Shown here piece by piece: positions 1 through 7,691 of a stretch of 64,000 nt of DNA. Both the position numbers and the translations under genes were made by a program. Positions within the stretch are counted from its first letter, which is position 1. Each line of letters opens with the position of its first letter. The notes beneath the pieces were generated by a model, which ran no database searches, was not told the origin of the DNA, and saw nothing but the letters and a program-made list of their open reading frames with translations. The DNA comes from Microvirga sp. KLBC 81. Lineage in GTDB: Bacteria; Pseudomonadota; Alphaproteobacteria; Rhizobiales; Beijerinckiaceae. The stretch is from assembly GCF_003075415.1 (NCBI RefSeq), contig NZ_QDAH01000023.1, forward strand, positions 1 through 64,000. The letters run 5' to 3'.

Positions 1-1
1 C

Positions 2-76
2 GGCTGGCGGCTCGACATCGTCAGCCCCCGGGGCACCCTTCTGCACTCGCTCCCCCTCAGCAAATCCCTCCATTGA
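2..76 (+). CDS. C-terminal end of a small hypothetical protein (partial)
   Basis: Twenty-four codons are open from the window edge to a TGA. The encoded tail (GWRLDIVSPRGTLLHSL) resembles the C-terminus of small DUF6894-like proteins of Methylobacteriaceae, which end in a similar W-R-L-x-I...L-x-x-L strand pair. This family link is recollection, and the upstream part lies outside the window, so no function can be given. Confidence 0.35.
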   Translation, partial: GWRLDIVSPRGTLLHSLPLSKSLH

Positions 77-121
77 TAAAGACCAGATGCGAGAGCCCCT
101 CGGCTCCGATCTCTTCTGGAG

Positions 122-274
122 TTACTCGGCCTCACGCGAGGATTTCAGAGCGCGAGACTTGAGCCGGGTGAGGATGGCGCGAACATGCTCTCTGACCCGT
201 GCGGCTTGTGCATCCTGGACGACGCTCCCAGCGCTCTGAATGTCGAGTGAAGGGCTGTCCTTCTTCTCCTCCAT
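122..274 (-). CDS. small hypothetical protein, 50 aa
   Basis: An ATG at 274 opens a 50-codon frame ending in TAA. The product is charged and helical (begins MEEKKDSPSLD, ends SRALKSSREAE) with no signal peptide or membrane segment. No strong Shine-Dalgarno is seen (GAGAGC lies some distance upstream). Clean start and stop and protein-like composition favour a real small gene, but no family is recognised. Confidence 0.4.
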   Translation of the reverse strand: MEEKKDSPSLDIQSAGSVVQDAQAARVREHVRAILTRLKSRALKSSREAE

Positions 275-324
275 CGCCGCTGCTCTCAGATTGTAAGCAC
301 CAGTAAAAGGTGCAGGCAGGACGT

Positions 325-576
325 TTAGCTCGGCTTAACCCGAGGCGTACGTCCCGTTAGGACCATCGGATGCTGGCCATTAGCGTCGGGCTCATCTGGC
401 ATGATAAGAATGGAGACGGCGTGCCCTTGAGAGGCCAAAGCGTCTGCGGCATCAAAGGCCGAGGTCTCAGCTTCCTCTCGCGTCGAGTAGGACATCTGTG
501 TCCGATCTCTGTATGTGACCAACCACTCATTCTGCACCTGGAACACGACGAAACGCTCTACGGGCGTTAAGTGCAT
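325..576 (-). CDS. hypothetical protein, 83 aa (DUF2188-like)
   Basis: The 83-residue product has a pattern seen in small DUF2188-like proteins: a short strand, then WLVTYRDRTQMSYSTREEAETSAFDAADALASQG, where a helix follows a strand. The ATG at 576 is preceded by GGAGGCAACA. That ribosome-binding motif is present twice in tandem (CCGGAGGCAACA, 577-600), so the correct start is well supported. No membrane segment or signal peptide. The family assignment is tentative and the role unknown. Confidence 0.65.
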   Translation of the reverse strand: MHLTPVERFVVFQVQNEWLVTYRDRTQMSYSTREEAETSAFDAADALASQGHAVSILIMPDEPDANGQHPMVLTGRTPRVKPS

Positions 577-712
577 TGTTGCCTCCGGTGTTGCCTCCGG
601 TTCGGGCCGGTGATTGCGACATTAGCATGCCACTCCACCGAGGCAGGCGGCTGAATGGGATAGCTTGCCGACTACTAATAACAAGGTGGTTATGCTGAAG
701 GGAGTAGTTCTC

Positions 713-854
713 CTAGAGCATCGTGCGGAACCGAAAGGGCCGCGTCAGCGAAAAGGGGACCCGATTTTTCGCAATCAACGATGGGCTCATCAAAGAAGAG
801 AGCATCGGATCGGTCCCAAAAGTGCAAGTCCACTTTTCACGTCCGAGGCTCTAG
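713..854. repeat. palindromic interspersed repeat, copy 1
   Basis: First of ten copies of a modular palindromic repeat. It opens with CTAGAGCATCGTGCGGAAC, carries one GGGCCGCGTCAGCG unit, the AAGTGCAAGTCCACTTTTC block, and closes with GAGGCTCTAG. No gene is visible within it; reading frames crossing it are artefacts. Confidence 0.85.
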
Positions 855-1003
855 CGTTGCAAGTGCCTTCACGCTGAGTTCAGGAAAGGCTCGGGTGGCT
901 CGGCGAACACCTTCACTGAAGTGTTGCGCTCGCTGAAGCCAAGGGCGAGCCAGGTCGGGCGTTTCCTGCGCGAGGCCGGTTTACCACGTACTCCTGTACA
1001 TTC

Positions 1004-1321
1004 TTGTCGGATGTGCCTCTCCTGGCAGTGAACCATCCTGACGTTCAGATGTCTGTTGAGCGCTACGGCCTCAAGTTAGGTTGCGCCTTATGGTACAAAC
1101 GACATGGGAGCGTCCTCGGCTCGGATGCCGCTGTCCTGATCAAGTGGTACAGCAACACCAGTCTGACCCGAGAGGGGCTCCCCGAGCAGTTCATCAGCTT
1201 GCGAAGCCAAATGAGGGCGTGTCTTATAGACCATCTCACCCGTTCCCTTGCGGCGCTAGAAGGGCGGGCGCGATCGGACTGCCGCGGAGAACCTCTGGCC
1301 TATGCTCGCTGGTGCTCATGA
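1004..1321 (+). CDS. possible hypothetical protein or gene remnant
   Basis: Residues 10-70 (YGLKLGCALWYKRHGSVLG...WYSNTSLTREGLPEQF) read like a real protein and recall plasmid-borne rhizobial hypotheticals with an A-L-x(5)-G-x(10)-R-W-x-x-N motif. The last 30 residues overlap the convergent gene at 1236-1568 and lose that character, so the 3' part has probably been replaced or frameshifted. No clear ribosome-binding site. It is best read as a decaying fragment. Confidence 0.3.
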   Translation: MSDVPLLAVNHPDVQMSVERYGLKLGCALWYKRHGSVLGSDAAVLIKWYSNTSLTREGLPEQFISLRSQMRACLIDHLTRSLAALEGRARSDCRGEPLAYARWCS

Positions 1322-1568
1322 TAGGCACCGCAACACCCTGAAGCAGAGGCATTGCAACGATGCCCGCGACGAGGACAAGCACCGTAATGATGAGCTCAGC
1401 CCGTCCATATGCTGCCCTTCTGGTGTGGAAAGCGACGGTGCTTTTCGCGTGTCTCGACTGAACGTCGTTGTCGTTCACTGCGTCTAGCGGCCGGAGCTTC
1501 AGGCGAGCCAAAGGTATTGGTCCGTACGAGAATACCTTGTTGGTACAGGCGGAAATCACGACACTCAT
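1236..1568 (-). CDS. small membrane-anchored hypothetical protein, 110 aa
   Basis: ATG at 1568 has a strong ribosome-binding site (GGGAGG, 8-9 bases upstream), which supports the start. Residues 58-80 form one hydrophobic helix (ELIITVLVLVAGIVAMPLLQ), preceded by a basic stretch. This suggests an N-in single-pass inner-membrane protein. The C-terminal 25 residues overlap the fragment on the other strand. No family recognised. Confidence 0.5.
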   Translation of the reverse strand: MSVVISACTNKVFSYGPIPLARLKLRPLDAVNDNDVQSRHAKSTVAFHTRRAAYGRAELIITVLVLVAGIVAMPLLQGVAVPIMSTSEHRPEVLRGSPIAPALLAPQGNG

Positions 1569-1688
1569 TCGTCAGCCTCCCTGTGAGGTTTTTCGTGAGT
1601 GTACGTTCCTTGTCCAATTCAGGCTCTTGCCCGAAGGGGTAACTCTGGCGCTCCAATGGGGTATAGTTTCTCAGAGCGTCAGCAGGAA

Positions 1689-1767
1689 TGGTGCGGGCAG
1701 AGGGAATCGAACCCCACGACTTGCGTCGCTGGTACCTAAATCCAGTGCGTCTATCAGCTCCGCCCGC
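1689..1767 (-). tRNA. degenerate tRNA-Leu(UAG)-like sequence
   Basis: The minus strand reads GCGGGCG at the 5' end and TGCCCGC-A-CCA at the 3' end, giving a seven-pair acceptor stem (one G-U) with encoded CCA. The anticodon arm CTGGATTTAGGTACCAG places UAG in the loop, and the long variable arm (CGACGCAAGTCG) is leucine-type. The D-arm is several bases short and the T-stem lacks one G compared with a normal tRNA-Leu, so total length is about 79 nt instead of about 86. It is probably a pseudo-tRNA. Confidence 0.65.
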
Positions 1768-1826
1768 CCTGGCTCGGGATTGGAACTCGACTCGATAAGG
1801 AAAAATATCCAGGACGGATGTTGGTC

Positions 1827-1966
1827 TTAGAGCATCGTGCGGAAAAGTGGATCCGGTTTTCGCTGACGCGGACCTCCGGTTCCGCTCTCAACGATGCTCT
1901 GCTTGAAAGAGGAAGCATCGGATGGGTCCCAAAAGTGCAAATCCACTTTTGGGACCGATGCTGTAA
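1827..1966. repeat. palindromic interspersed repeat, copy 2
   Basis: TAGAGCATCGTGCGG opening, one GCTGACGCGGACC unit, central GATGCTCTGCTTGAAAGAGG module, then a GGGTCCCAAAAGTGCAAATC / CACTTTTGGGACC inverted block and GATGCTGTAAG end. Confidence 0.85.
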
Positions 1967-2179
1967 GCAACTTGGAACACTTGGCGAACTCTCTCCCGGC
2001 TCTCATCCAACTCCTCGAGGGGTAAACATTCCGGAGTGATATCCTGACGGCAAGGAGGTCCCCGGACCTTTTGAGCACCAAACTTGGCGCAGTATGAGCA
2101 TTCCCTGTCGGGCTGAGAGCGAAGCCTCATCCCGTCCGCGTGAGCGGATGGCGAGGCGTGGTGGAGCGGTGTTGTTGGA

Positions 2180-2461
2180 CTACCCGGCCATCTTCTCTTG
2201 CGTGGCCGTGACCTGGAACAAATAGAAGCCGTTATACCGCACACCCGCATATGCCGCTCTGTCGTGGAAACCTGGCGGCCGCACATTCGACGGACGTAGA
2301 GGACGTTCAAAAGTCCACTGCCCAGCGTCGAGGAATTTAGGTACCGGGCGGTCCTCCGGCACGGCACAGAGGATTGCAGGCAGCTGCTTGTTCCTGAACA
2401 GGTTGTAGGTGCAATCGCGTGCGGACGACCTGGCGAGAGCCAGTTGCTGAACGGACGTCAT
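2180..2461 (-). CDS. hypothetical protein, 93 aa
   Basis: The ATG at 2461 sits behind a strong GGGAGGGG motif, so this start is preferred over the longer frame upstream. The 93-residue product (MTSVQQLALARSSARDC...) is basic and soluble, with a central segment (PVPKFLDAGQWTFERPLRPSNVRPPGFHDRAA) rich in Pro, Arg and aromatic residues. No domain or signal peptide is recognised. Good start signal and protein-like composition are the only support. Confidence 0.55.
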   Translation of the reverse strand: MTSVQQLALARSSARDCTYNLFRNKQLPAILCAVPEDRPVPKFLDAGQWTFERPLRPSNVRPPGFHDRAAYAGVRYNGFYLFQVTATQEKMAG

Positions 2462-2657
2462 GATGTCCCCTCCCACGGCTGCGCTGCTTTGGTTGTTGGT
2501 GCGCAGCGTCTTTGAAGCAAGGCTTACAATACGCCGACGTGATTTTGCATCACCCTGACGAGGTATTCGGGAGCAGGCTGCATCCCCGCCGGCGTCAGCG
2601 AAGGCCGGTGTGGGAAGCAACCCGATCCAAGGCTGACGGAGTTTGGCAACCGTGGAA

Positions 2658-2798
2658 TTAGGGTGTGACGGTAGCGAGCACCTCTCCCAGAGTGATTTCA
2701 GGCTCTCCGTCGACCACGTCGATCAAACTTGCCCCGATCCAGGCGAGTGCCTTCTCGTTCGCCGCAAAGGCGGCCTCCTGACACTCGAACAGGGTCAC
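2658..2798 (-). CDS. small ORF or remnant, 46 aa
   Basis: A GTG at 2798 begins VTLFECQEAAFAANEKALAW... and runs to a TAA at 2658. The sequence looks like an amphipathic soluble protein tail (IGASLIDVVDGEPEITLGEV). In the same frame upstream there is only Gly/Ser-rich sequence back to a stop, so this may be the 3' end of a larger broken gene. Function unknown. Confidence 0.3.
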   Translation of the reverse strand: MTLFECQEAAFAANEKALAWIGASLIDVVDGEPEITLGEVLATVTP

Positions 2799-3154
2799 CG
2801 ATCCGCCCACGCCATCACCTGGGCCAGATATCCCTGCTCCGCCGCAACCTGACCTCCCAGCACCAGACCCTGAGCCTGGATTACGACCGCCAGAGCCCTC
2901 CGAACCGCCTGGCGATGATGTTCCGAAGGTTGGCTAGAAGAACCGCATCCCTGCCTGCGCCAGCAATGGCAGGGTGTGGTGTAGCGGTGCGGCTCAATTG
3001 CGCCGGGATTTCTCCCCGCGATGAAGTCGACAAGCTCACTGGTCCTTTCACTGTTGAACTATTGAGCTTCTCCTTCTCGGCCTCGTCGATGTTCTCCATG
3101 GCCCTCGCGAGTGCTCATGGACCATCTCGCGGCGCTCGCCTGAACTCGGGATCC

Positions 3155-3257
3155 ATGAGTGAAAAGTGGATTCCACTTTTGGGACCCATCCGATGCTTTC
3201 TCTTTCAAGCAGAGCATCGTGCGGAAAACCGGATCCACTTTTCCGCACGATGCTCTA
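3155..3257. repeat. palindromic interspersed repeat, copy 3 (shortest)
   Basis: Short version without any CGCGTCAGCG unit: GTGAAAAGTGGATTCCACTT hairpin, GGGACCCATCCGATGCTTTC, GCAGAGCATCGTGCGG and the mirror CCGCACGATGCTCTA. The two arms AGAGCATCGTGCGGAAAA and TTTTCCGCACGATGCTCT are nearly perfect complements around GGATCC. Confidence 0.85.
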
Positions 3258-3403
3258 ACCCCGTTAAGCGTAGATTTGCCTCATGGAGCAGAGGTATGGT
3301 GTCTGTTCGCCGACACTTACTCTGCTCGATCAGCGAACTGGCTTCTGACTTCCGGTCGCTGCGTTCGTGGTTCCTAACACCACAGGTATGATGCACAACG
3401 AAA

Positions 3404-3431
3404 GCCCCGCGAAGCTCTTGCAACGCGGGGC
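3404..3431 (-). terminator. rho-independent terminator of the DUF1236-like gene
   Basis: GCCCCGCG and CGCGGGGC pair around a 12-nt loop. On the minus strand the stem is followed by TTTCGTT. It lies about 35 bp after the stop codon of the secreted low-complexity protein gene at 3466-4062. Confidence 0.7.
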
Positions 3432-3465
3432 AGACAAACTGCAGGGCTGAATTCACGCCTCTGGC

Positions 3466-4062
3466 TTACCGTTCGATCACCGTGACGACGCGGCGGCTGC
3501 TGCCTTCGACGATGTAGTACCGGTCGCCCACCAGCACGACCTTGCAGTCACGCACGCCGGTAATCAGGCTCTCCAGTGTGGTCGGGCAATCGACCAGCTG
3601 GGTCACTGTGGTCGGCAGAGTCTGGCCCACCGAGATGCTGATGTTCTCGCGCACCGGACTAATGTTCACGCTGCGGAGTGTCTCAACAGCTCGGGTGCGC
3701 TGCTCGCCCGTAATGTTGACGGTCGTCGAGCTGCTTGCACCCGCCGCCGCGCCACCACTCGTGCCCGCCGTGCCTCCAGTCGTACCGGAGGCAGTGCCGC
3801 CGGAAGTCGTCCCGCTCGCCGCGCCTGCCGCTCCACCGGCGGCGCCACTGGACGTGCTACCCGCAGCCCCGCCCGATGTGCCAGACGTCGTCCCACCGGA
3901 AGTGCCGCCGCTTGTTCCACCCGAGGCTCCTCCAGAGGTGCTCGGCGCAACGGTTGTACCGCCCGACGAACCACCTGACGTGCCGCCGCCCGTCTGCGCC
4001 ACTGCCGCAAGGCTCAAGGAGAGAGCAGCAGCGGTAACCGTTGTCAGCAATGCTACACGCAT
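3466..4062 (-). CDS. secreted Gly/Ser/Thr-rich low-complexity protein with DUF1236-like C-terminus
   Basis: The 198-residue product starts at the ATG at 4062, preceded by AGGAGG seven bases upstream. Residues 1-22 (MRVALLTTVTAAALSLSLAAVAQ) are a Sec signal peptide. Residues 23-120 are low-complexity GGTSGG/ASG tandem repeats, and residues 125-198 form a compact domain ending GDRYYIVEGSSRRVVTVIER. This matches the pattern of DUF1236 domains, which end in D-R-x-x-I-V-x-x-x-T-R-R-x-V. The likely location is periplasm or cell surface. It is transcribed alone and followed by a terminator. The function of DUF1236 is not known. Confidence 0.8.
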   Translation of the reverse strand: MRVALLTTVTAAALSLSLAAVAQTGGGTSGGSSGGTTVAPSTSGGASGGTSGGTSGGTTSGTSGGAAGSTSSGAAGGAAGAASGTTSGGTASGTTGGTAGTSGGAAAGASSSTTVNITGEQRTRAVETLRSVNISPVRENISISVGQTLPTTVTQLVDCPTTLESLITGVRDCKVVLVGDRYYIVEGSSRRVVTVIER

Positions 4063-4186
4063 TCGTAACCTCCTATACATGACCGAGCTCACTTGAGCCC
4101 GCGTCAGCGGGGATTAACGGCAAGTATAAGGACAATGTTCCGTAGCGGCTCATGCTGGCGAGAGAGAAAAAATGATCAAAATGATA

Positions 4187-4213
4187 GAGAGCCCGGCTCG
4201 GGTCAGGGCTCTC
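4187..4213 (-). terminator. possible rho-independent terminator
   Basis: GAGAGCCC and GGGCTCTC form an 8-bp stem. On the minus strand it is followed by TATCATTTTGATCATTTTTT, a T-rich tail. No convincing gene is seen upstream on the minus strand (4214-4485), so the transcript it serves is unknown. The 4063-4485 stretch otherwise holds nothing I can support. Confidence 0.4.
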
Positions 4214-4485
4214 ATGAAAGGTCTCAATGTGTGTAGCCTGACAGACTTCATCGATCGGAGAGGCGAGAACGCAGCCTGCCAGCATGAACAACTGTTCATA
4301 ATCGGGCTCGCTCCGGATGTTTGCCAGGAAAGCTGTTCGGGATGTTCCCTTCAGAACCCTGCTGCATTCTCCGTCCGCCGATGATGCTCTGTCCGTCGCT
4401 CGCGACCTTGCGGCCCTTGGTCCGTGAGAGGCGCGATATGCAGCACCGTGAAGAACTCGCGCTCTGCCCTTCTTCGACAACCTGG

Positions 4486-4643
4486 CGCATCGTGTGGAAC
4501 CGAAGGGCCACGCCAGCGACCCGAAGGGCCGCGTCAGCGAAAAGTGGACCCGGCTTTCCGCCCTGAAAGATGGGCTCATCAAGGAAGGGAGTCTCGGATC
4601 AATCCCAAAAGTGCAAGGCCACTTTTCTCGTCCGAGGCTCTAG
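4486..4643. repeat. palindromic interspersed repeat, copy 4
   Basis: CATCGTGTGGAACCGAAGG opening, two tandem 21-bp units (CGAAGGGCCACGCCAGCGAC and a second with CGCGTCAGCG), AAGTGCAAGGCCACTTTTC block and GAGGCTCTAG end. Confidence 0.85.
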
Positions 4644-4673
4644 CGCGTGGGCAGGTTCTGCATCCAATGATGG

Positions 4674-4859
4674 ATGAGGCGTGGACGCCTCATCCTCACC
4701 CCCGGGGAGTTCGCTGTCATCGATACGGAAGACCGCATCCCGGCCAAAGGCGAGTTGTTTCCGATCGAATGGATGGCGACCGCCGCAGAATTGTTGAGGC
4801 CTGCCTACGCACGTCATGAGCTCGGCCTGACGGTTCGATTCCCTGGTGGTGCGGGTAAG
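4674..4859 (+). other. open reading fragment of unknown nature
   Basis: About 60 codons read as plausible protein (LILTPGEFAVIDTEDRIPAK, then FPIEWMATAAELLR), after which the frame loses protein character. A GATGAGGCG/CGCCTCATC hairpin lies at its start. No ribosome-binding site. It may be a remnant whose transcript once ended at the terminator at 4931. Confidence 0.2.
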
Positions 4860-4930
4860 GCAACAGCCTGTTTACCCCCTTCTGCCAACACAAGGCAGAC
4901 TGAGTCGTGTATCTGGCCTTCAAAGACAGG

Positions 4931-4964
4931 ACCCCGTTTGGCTCTACCCGGGCGGGGTTTCTCT
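4931..4964 (+). terminator. rho-independent terminator, plus strand
   Basis: ACCCCG and CGGGGT pair around a loop containing GGCTCTACC, followed by TTCTCTTTG. It lies downstream of the open fragment at 4674. No intact gene now uses it. Confidence 0.5.
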
Positions 4965-5072
4965 TTGCTGCCGTTGCCGTGCGCCTTGAGAACATGTGAG
5001 AGCCGGGATGTGACAACCCGGTGCGGTTCGATGGGCACCTCTTCTCCCGTCATAGGATTGCAGCCTGTCTAT

Positions 5073-5233
5073 CTAAAGCATCGGACCCACAAGTGGATTT
5101 GCACTTTTGGGACCCATCCGATGCTTTCTCCTTGAATGAGAGCATCGTTGAGAGCGGAAAACCGGATCCACTTTTCACGGGCGTGGCCCTTCGGGTCGCT
5201 GACGCGGACCTTCGGTTCCGCACGATGCTCTAA
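5073..5233. repeat. palindromic interspersed repeat, copy 5
   Basis: CTAAAGCATCGGACCCACAA, GTGGATTTGCACTTTTGGGA block, GAATGAGAGCATCGTTGAGA, two tandem GGCCCTTCGGGTCGCTGACGC-type units, CCGCACGATGCTCTA end. Confidence 0.85.
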
Positions 5234-5323
5234 TAGACTGTTCGTCCTAATTGACTTCCTGCGATGGCGATGAATGCTGGCCCAGTAGCCCTTCGGATGG
5301 CGCAGGTTTTGCTGGGAGCGACC

Positions 5324-5536
5324 ATGATTGAGAGACGTTTCATAGCCAACGATGGGGACGCTTGCCAAGTTTACCGCGCTTACCTGGTCAATGCTGAGGG
5401 CCACTTCATAAGTGTCCACGAACTTTATTGCAGGAACGATGATGAGGCAATTGAGCAGGCTCGTCGTCTTTCAGGCGAGAGTGCAGTGGAACTCTGGGCC
5501 CGAGACCGGAAAGTTGGGTTCATTCCGGCACCATAA
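5324..5536 (+). CDS. conserved small hypothetical protein, 70 aa
   Basis: The ATG at 5324 follows GGGAGCGACC. The protein reads MIERRFIANDGDACQVYRAY..., then GHFISVHELYCRNDDEAIEQ and AVELWARDRKVGFIP. This strand-helix-strand layout (YRAYL...D-D-E-A-I...A-V-E-L-W-x-R) recurs in many short Methylobacteriaceae and Bradyrhizobiaceae proteins of unknown role. An upstream in-frame start at 5264 lacks a ribosome-binding site. Nothing recognisable lies between its stop and 5860. Confidence 0.65.
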   Translation: MIERRFIANDGDACQVYRAYLVNAEGHFISVHELYCRNDDEAIEQARRLSGESAVELWARDRKVGFIPAP

Positions 5537-5860
5537 CCTGTTCACCCTCTCTGATCAGGGCGCTATGCGCGTCGGGATTACGCGTCGTCCGGAGGGTTGT
5601 CTCGCCCTCCCTGGCAAGATGTCCAAGAGACACGGGAAGCCGATAAGCGCCATTGGTACGGGCAGGAGAACAAGCCAATTCATCCTGGTGCTGCGCATCA
5701 GCATGTCCGGGTGCATCTCTAGAACGCAATCCTATTTTTGGAGAAAGAACCTATAGGCACCCAAAGCATTCCTATTCTAGCGTAGGTAATTCTTCAGAGG
5801 TATAACAGGAAACTACCAGGAGTTCTTGGCTGGAACGAGAGTCTTTTGAGGAGGCAGCAC

Positions 5861-6409
5861 ATGGCACGCTCGGAAAGCTGCGGATTGGCGATAGCTGCGC
5901 TGCTGCTCGCCACGCTCGAGCATTCATGTTCGGCTCAGGCGATGGCAAAATCCGAGAAGGTGTCGCGATCCTCGCACGTCGTCTTGACGGCGCAGCGCCT
6001 GGCCGTGCTGCGGCAGGTCAATCAGCATGTGAACAGCACGATTACGGAAGTGTCCGATCTGGAGCAGTATGGCCGAGAGGACGTATGGACCCTTCCCGCG
6101 AGTGGCAAGGGGGACTGCGAGGATTTTGCTCTGCTCAAGCGCAAGCTGCTGGCAGAAAGTGGCTGGCCCACCTCTACGCTTCTCGTGACTGCCGTGCAAA
6201 CTGCAGCGGGAGAACCGCACGCGGTTCTCATCGCCCGAACAGACAAGGGCGATTACGCTCTGGACAACAAGACGAGCGCAATTCGCCCTCTTGCAGCAAC
6301 AGGTTATGTGATCCTGTCGCAGCAGTCGCAGAAGTCCCCCGGCAAATGGATCTCGGCGGGCACAGGCGAGAAGACGGATGGGCCGGTTGCTGATTTCCCG
6401 GTGCGGTAG
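5861..6409 (+). CDS. transglutaminase-like cysteine peptidase (BTLCP family)
   Basis: The 182-residue protein starts at ATG 5861, behind GAGGAG. Residues 1-29 look like a signal peptide. The family triad is visible: Cys86 in GDCEDFALLKRKLL, His120 in GEPHAVLI and Asp135 in DYALDN. Bacterial transglutaminase-like cysteine proteinases (PF06035) include LapG, the periplasmic protease that releases surface adhesins in response to cyclic-di-GMP. No LapD-type receptor or large LapA-type adhesin is nearby, so a LapG role is only a possibility; periplasmic proteolysis is likely. The next gene on the same strand (6535) also encodes an exported protein. Confidence 0.85.
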   Translation: MARSESCGLAIAALLLATLEHSCSAQAMAKSEKVSRSSHVVLTAQRLAVLRQVNQHVNSTITEVSDLEQYGREDVWTLPASGKGDCEDFALLKRKLLAESGWPTSTLLVTAVQTAAGEPHAVLIARTDKGDYALDNKTSAIRPLAATGYVILSQQSQKSPGKWISAGTGEKTDGPVADFPVR

Positions 6410-6534
6410 AGGGTTCTCTTCTCGTGACAAGACGACAGAAACTCATGGGCAGCCCGCAACAGATTCCGGTAGCCGATCGTCTGGTTTGCCGCATGCCAAG
6501 TGCTGGGCAATATATTTAGAGACCGAGGATTACT

Positions 6535-7095
6535 ATGCTCTTTCGTGCCATTCCGATTTTCTTCCTGTCGTCCACCGTTTTCGCTGCTGATCTATCGCGA
6601 GTTCCAGCTGACCAACCGCCGATGGCTGAGGTCGAAACCTTCTCGGGCGGCACGATCACGATGGCGCCGGGCATCACCAATATCCTGCGCATCACACATG
6701 CGGTGCGCACAGTCCTGATCGGCAATCCCGGAGTTCTCGACACCACCCTGGTCGATGACAAAACACTCGCTCTGACCGCAAAGGCCGCCGGCACGACCAA
6801 TTTGATCCTTCTCGATGAGAAGAATGCCGAGATTCTGCAGGCTACAGTGCACGTTGGGCTCCGCCCGCACCAGATCCAGGCGTTCTATGGAGAACAAGTG
6901 CAGACCTACTCTTGCACTCCAGGATGCATCGGAGATCCAAGGCCTGTGCCGACCAGTCAGTATGTAACGACTTACGAGACCCGTGACGCTCAGGGCAACG
7001 TCGTCAACACCACGCGATCCAGCACCAACGTCACTCCTCCGCTACCTGGTATGCCACCTGCCTCGCCCCCGGCGCCGGGAGTTCCCGCTAGGTGA
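6535..7095 (+). CDS. exported protein with pilus-assembly (CpaC/secretin) N-terminal domain
   Basis: The 186-residue product has a signal peptide (MLFRAIPIFFLSSTVFA). Residues 30-110 match the T2SS/T3SS pilus N-domain (PF13629): FSGGTITMAPGITNILRITH, VLIGNPGVLDTTLVDDKTL, then GTTNLILLDEKNAEIL. In CpaC-type secretins this domain precedes the secretin channel, but here it is followed only by a 70-residue Pro/Thr-rich tail with two cysteines (SCTPGC). It is therefore a stand-alone periplasmic module, not a channel. No pilus genes are in the window. Confidence 0.8.
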   Translation: MLFRAIPIFFLSSTVFAADLSRVPADQPPMAEVETFSGGTITMAPGITNILRITHAVRTVLIGNPGVLDTTLVDDKTLALTAKAAGTTNLILLDEKNAEILQATVHVGLRPHQIQAFYGEQVQTYSCTPGCIGDPRPVPTSQYVTTYETRDAQGNVVNTTRSSTNVTPPLPGMPPASPPAPGVPAR

Positions 7096-7471
7096 TCGAT
7101 AGGACCGGCCTGCCGAACTGCTGCGGGGTGTATCCGAAGTTGGACCCATCCCTCAAGTGCGGAGCAATCGCCATGGGAGGCACCGCTATGTGGGGCACGG
7201 GCGCAGATCCGCACGACACGCGGCGATGTTGGTGAGATCCTAACAGCTGAAGGCCTCGCCTTCCCCTGGCAGGATAGCCGGGAAGCAGGGAAGAGCGCGG
7301 GCATCATTGGTGCAGGTGGCATCCTGAAAACACCACGCCCAGTTAAGGACTCATTCACTATCGAGTGCAGCCTCCGTCTCACGGTATCCGTTGCGTCACC
7401 CTCGCCGAGTCTAATTCGAGGTGCTGCAATCATGTCGAAGCCTGACAGAACCAACCTGACTAGCAGCAAGC
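7096..7471 (+). other. intergenic, possible nuclease-like remnant
   Basis: No intact gene. On the plus strand from about 7204 the frame reads RTTRGDVGEILTAEGLAFPW, which recalls the C-terminal part of thermonuclease (SNase-like) proteins. No start codon or upstream domain is visible in that frame, so at most this is a gene fragment. Confidence 0.25.
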
Positions 7472-7600
7472 GCATCGTTTGAGGCAAACCGGAGGGCCGC
7501 GTCAGCGAAAAGGGGACCCGGCTTTCCGCACGATGCTCTGCTTGAAAGAGGAAGCCTCGGGCGTGAAAAGTGGAATCCACTTTTCACGCCTGAGGCTCTA
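7472..7600. repeat. palindromic interspersed repeat, copy 6
   Basis: CATCGTTTGAGGCAAACCGG, one GGGCCGCGTCAGCG unit, CCGCACGATGCTCTGCTTGA, then the self-complementary GTGAAAAGTGGA / TCCACTTTTCAC pair and GAGGCTCTA end. It lies only 15 bp from the degenerate tRNA-Lys. Confidence 0.85.
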
Positions 7601-7615
7601 AGTGCTTGAAAGGTT

Positions 7616-7691
7616 TGGTAAACGCACGGGGGCTCGAACCCGAGACCCTCTGAAAAGTTAGATGCTATCAGTCTGCTGCGCTGCCACGCTC
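7616..7691 (-). tRNA. degenerate tRNA-Lys(UUU)-like sequence
   Basis: On the minus strand the order is GAGCGTG, D-arm-like AGCGCAGCAGACTGATAGC, ATCTAACTTTTCAGAGGGTC, T-arm CGGGTTCGAGCCCCG, and an encoded CCA at 7616-7618. It follows alphaproteobacterial tRNA-Lys closely (ATCTGACTTTTAATCAGAGG) but has lost about three bases of the anticodon loop. Several acceptor pairs are reduced to G-U. The sequence is unlikely to give a working tRNA. Confidence 0.6.

Noticed and set aside
665..877. Short open frames across the interspersed repeats (here and at each other copy)
   Set aside because: They share sequence only because the repeats do, they occur in several frames and orientations, and they lack start signals.
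4800..4860. A T-arm-like GGTTCGATTCC taken as a possible third tRNA
   Set aside because: No matching acceptor, D- or anticodon arm could be built around it on either strand.
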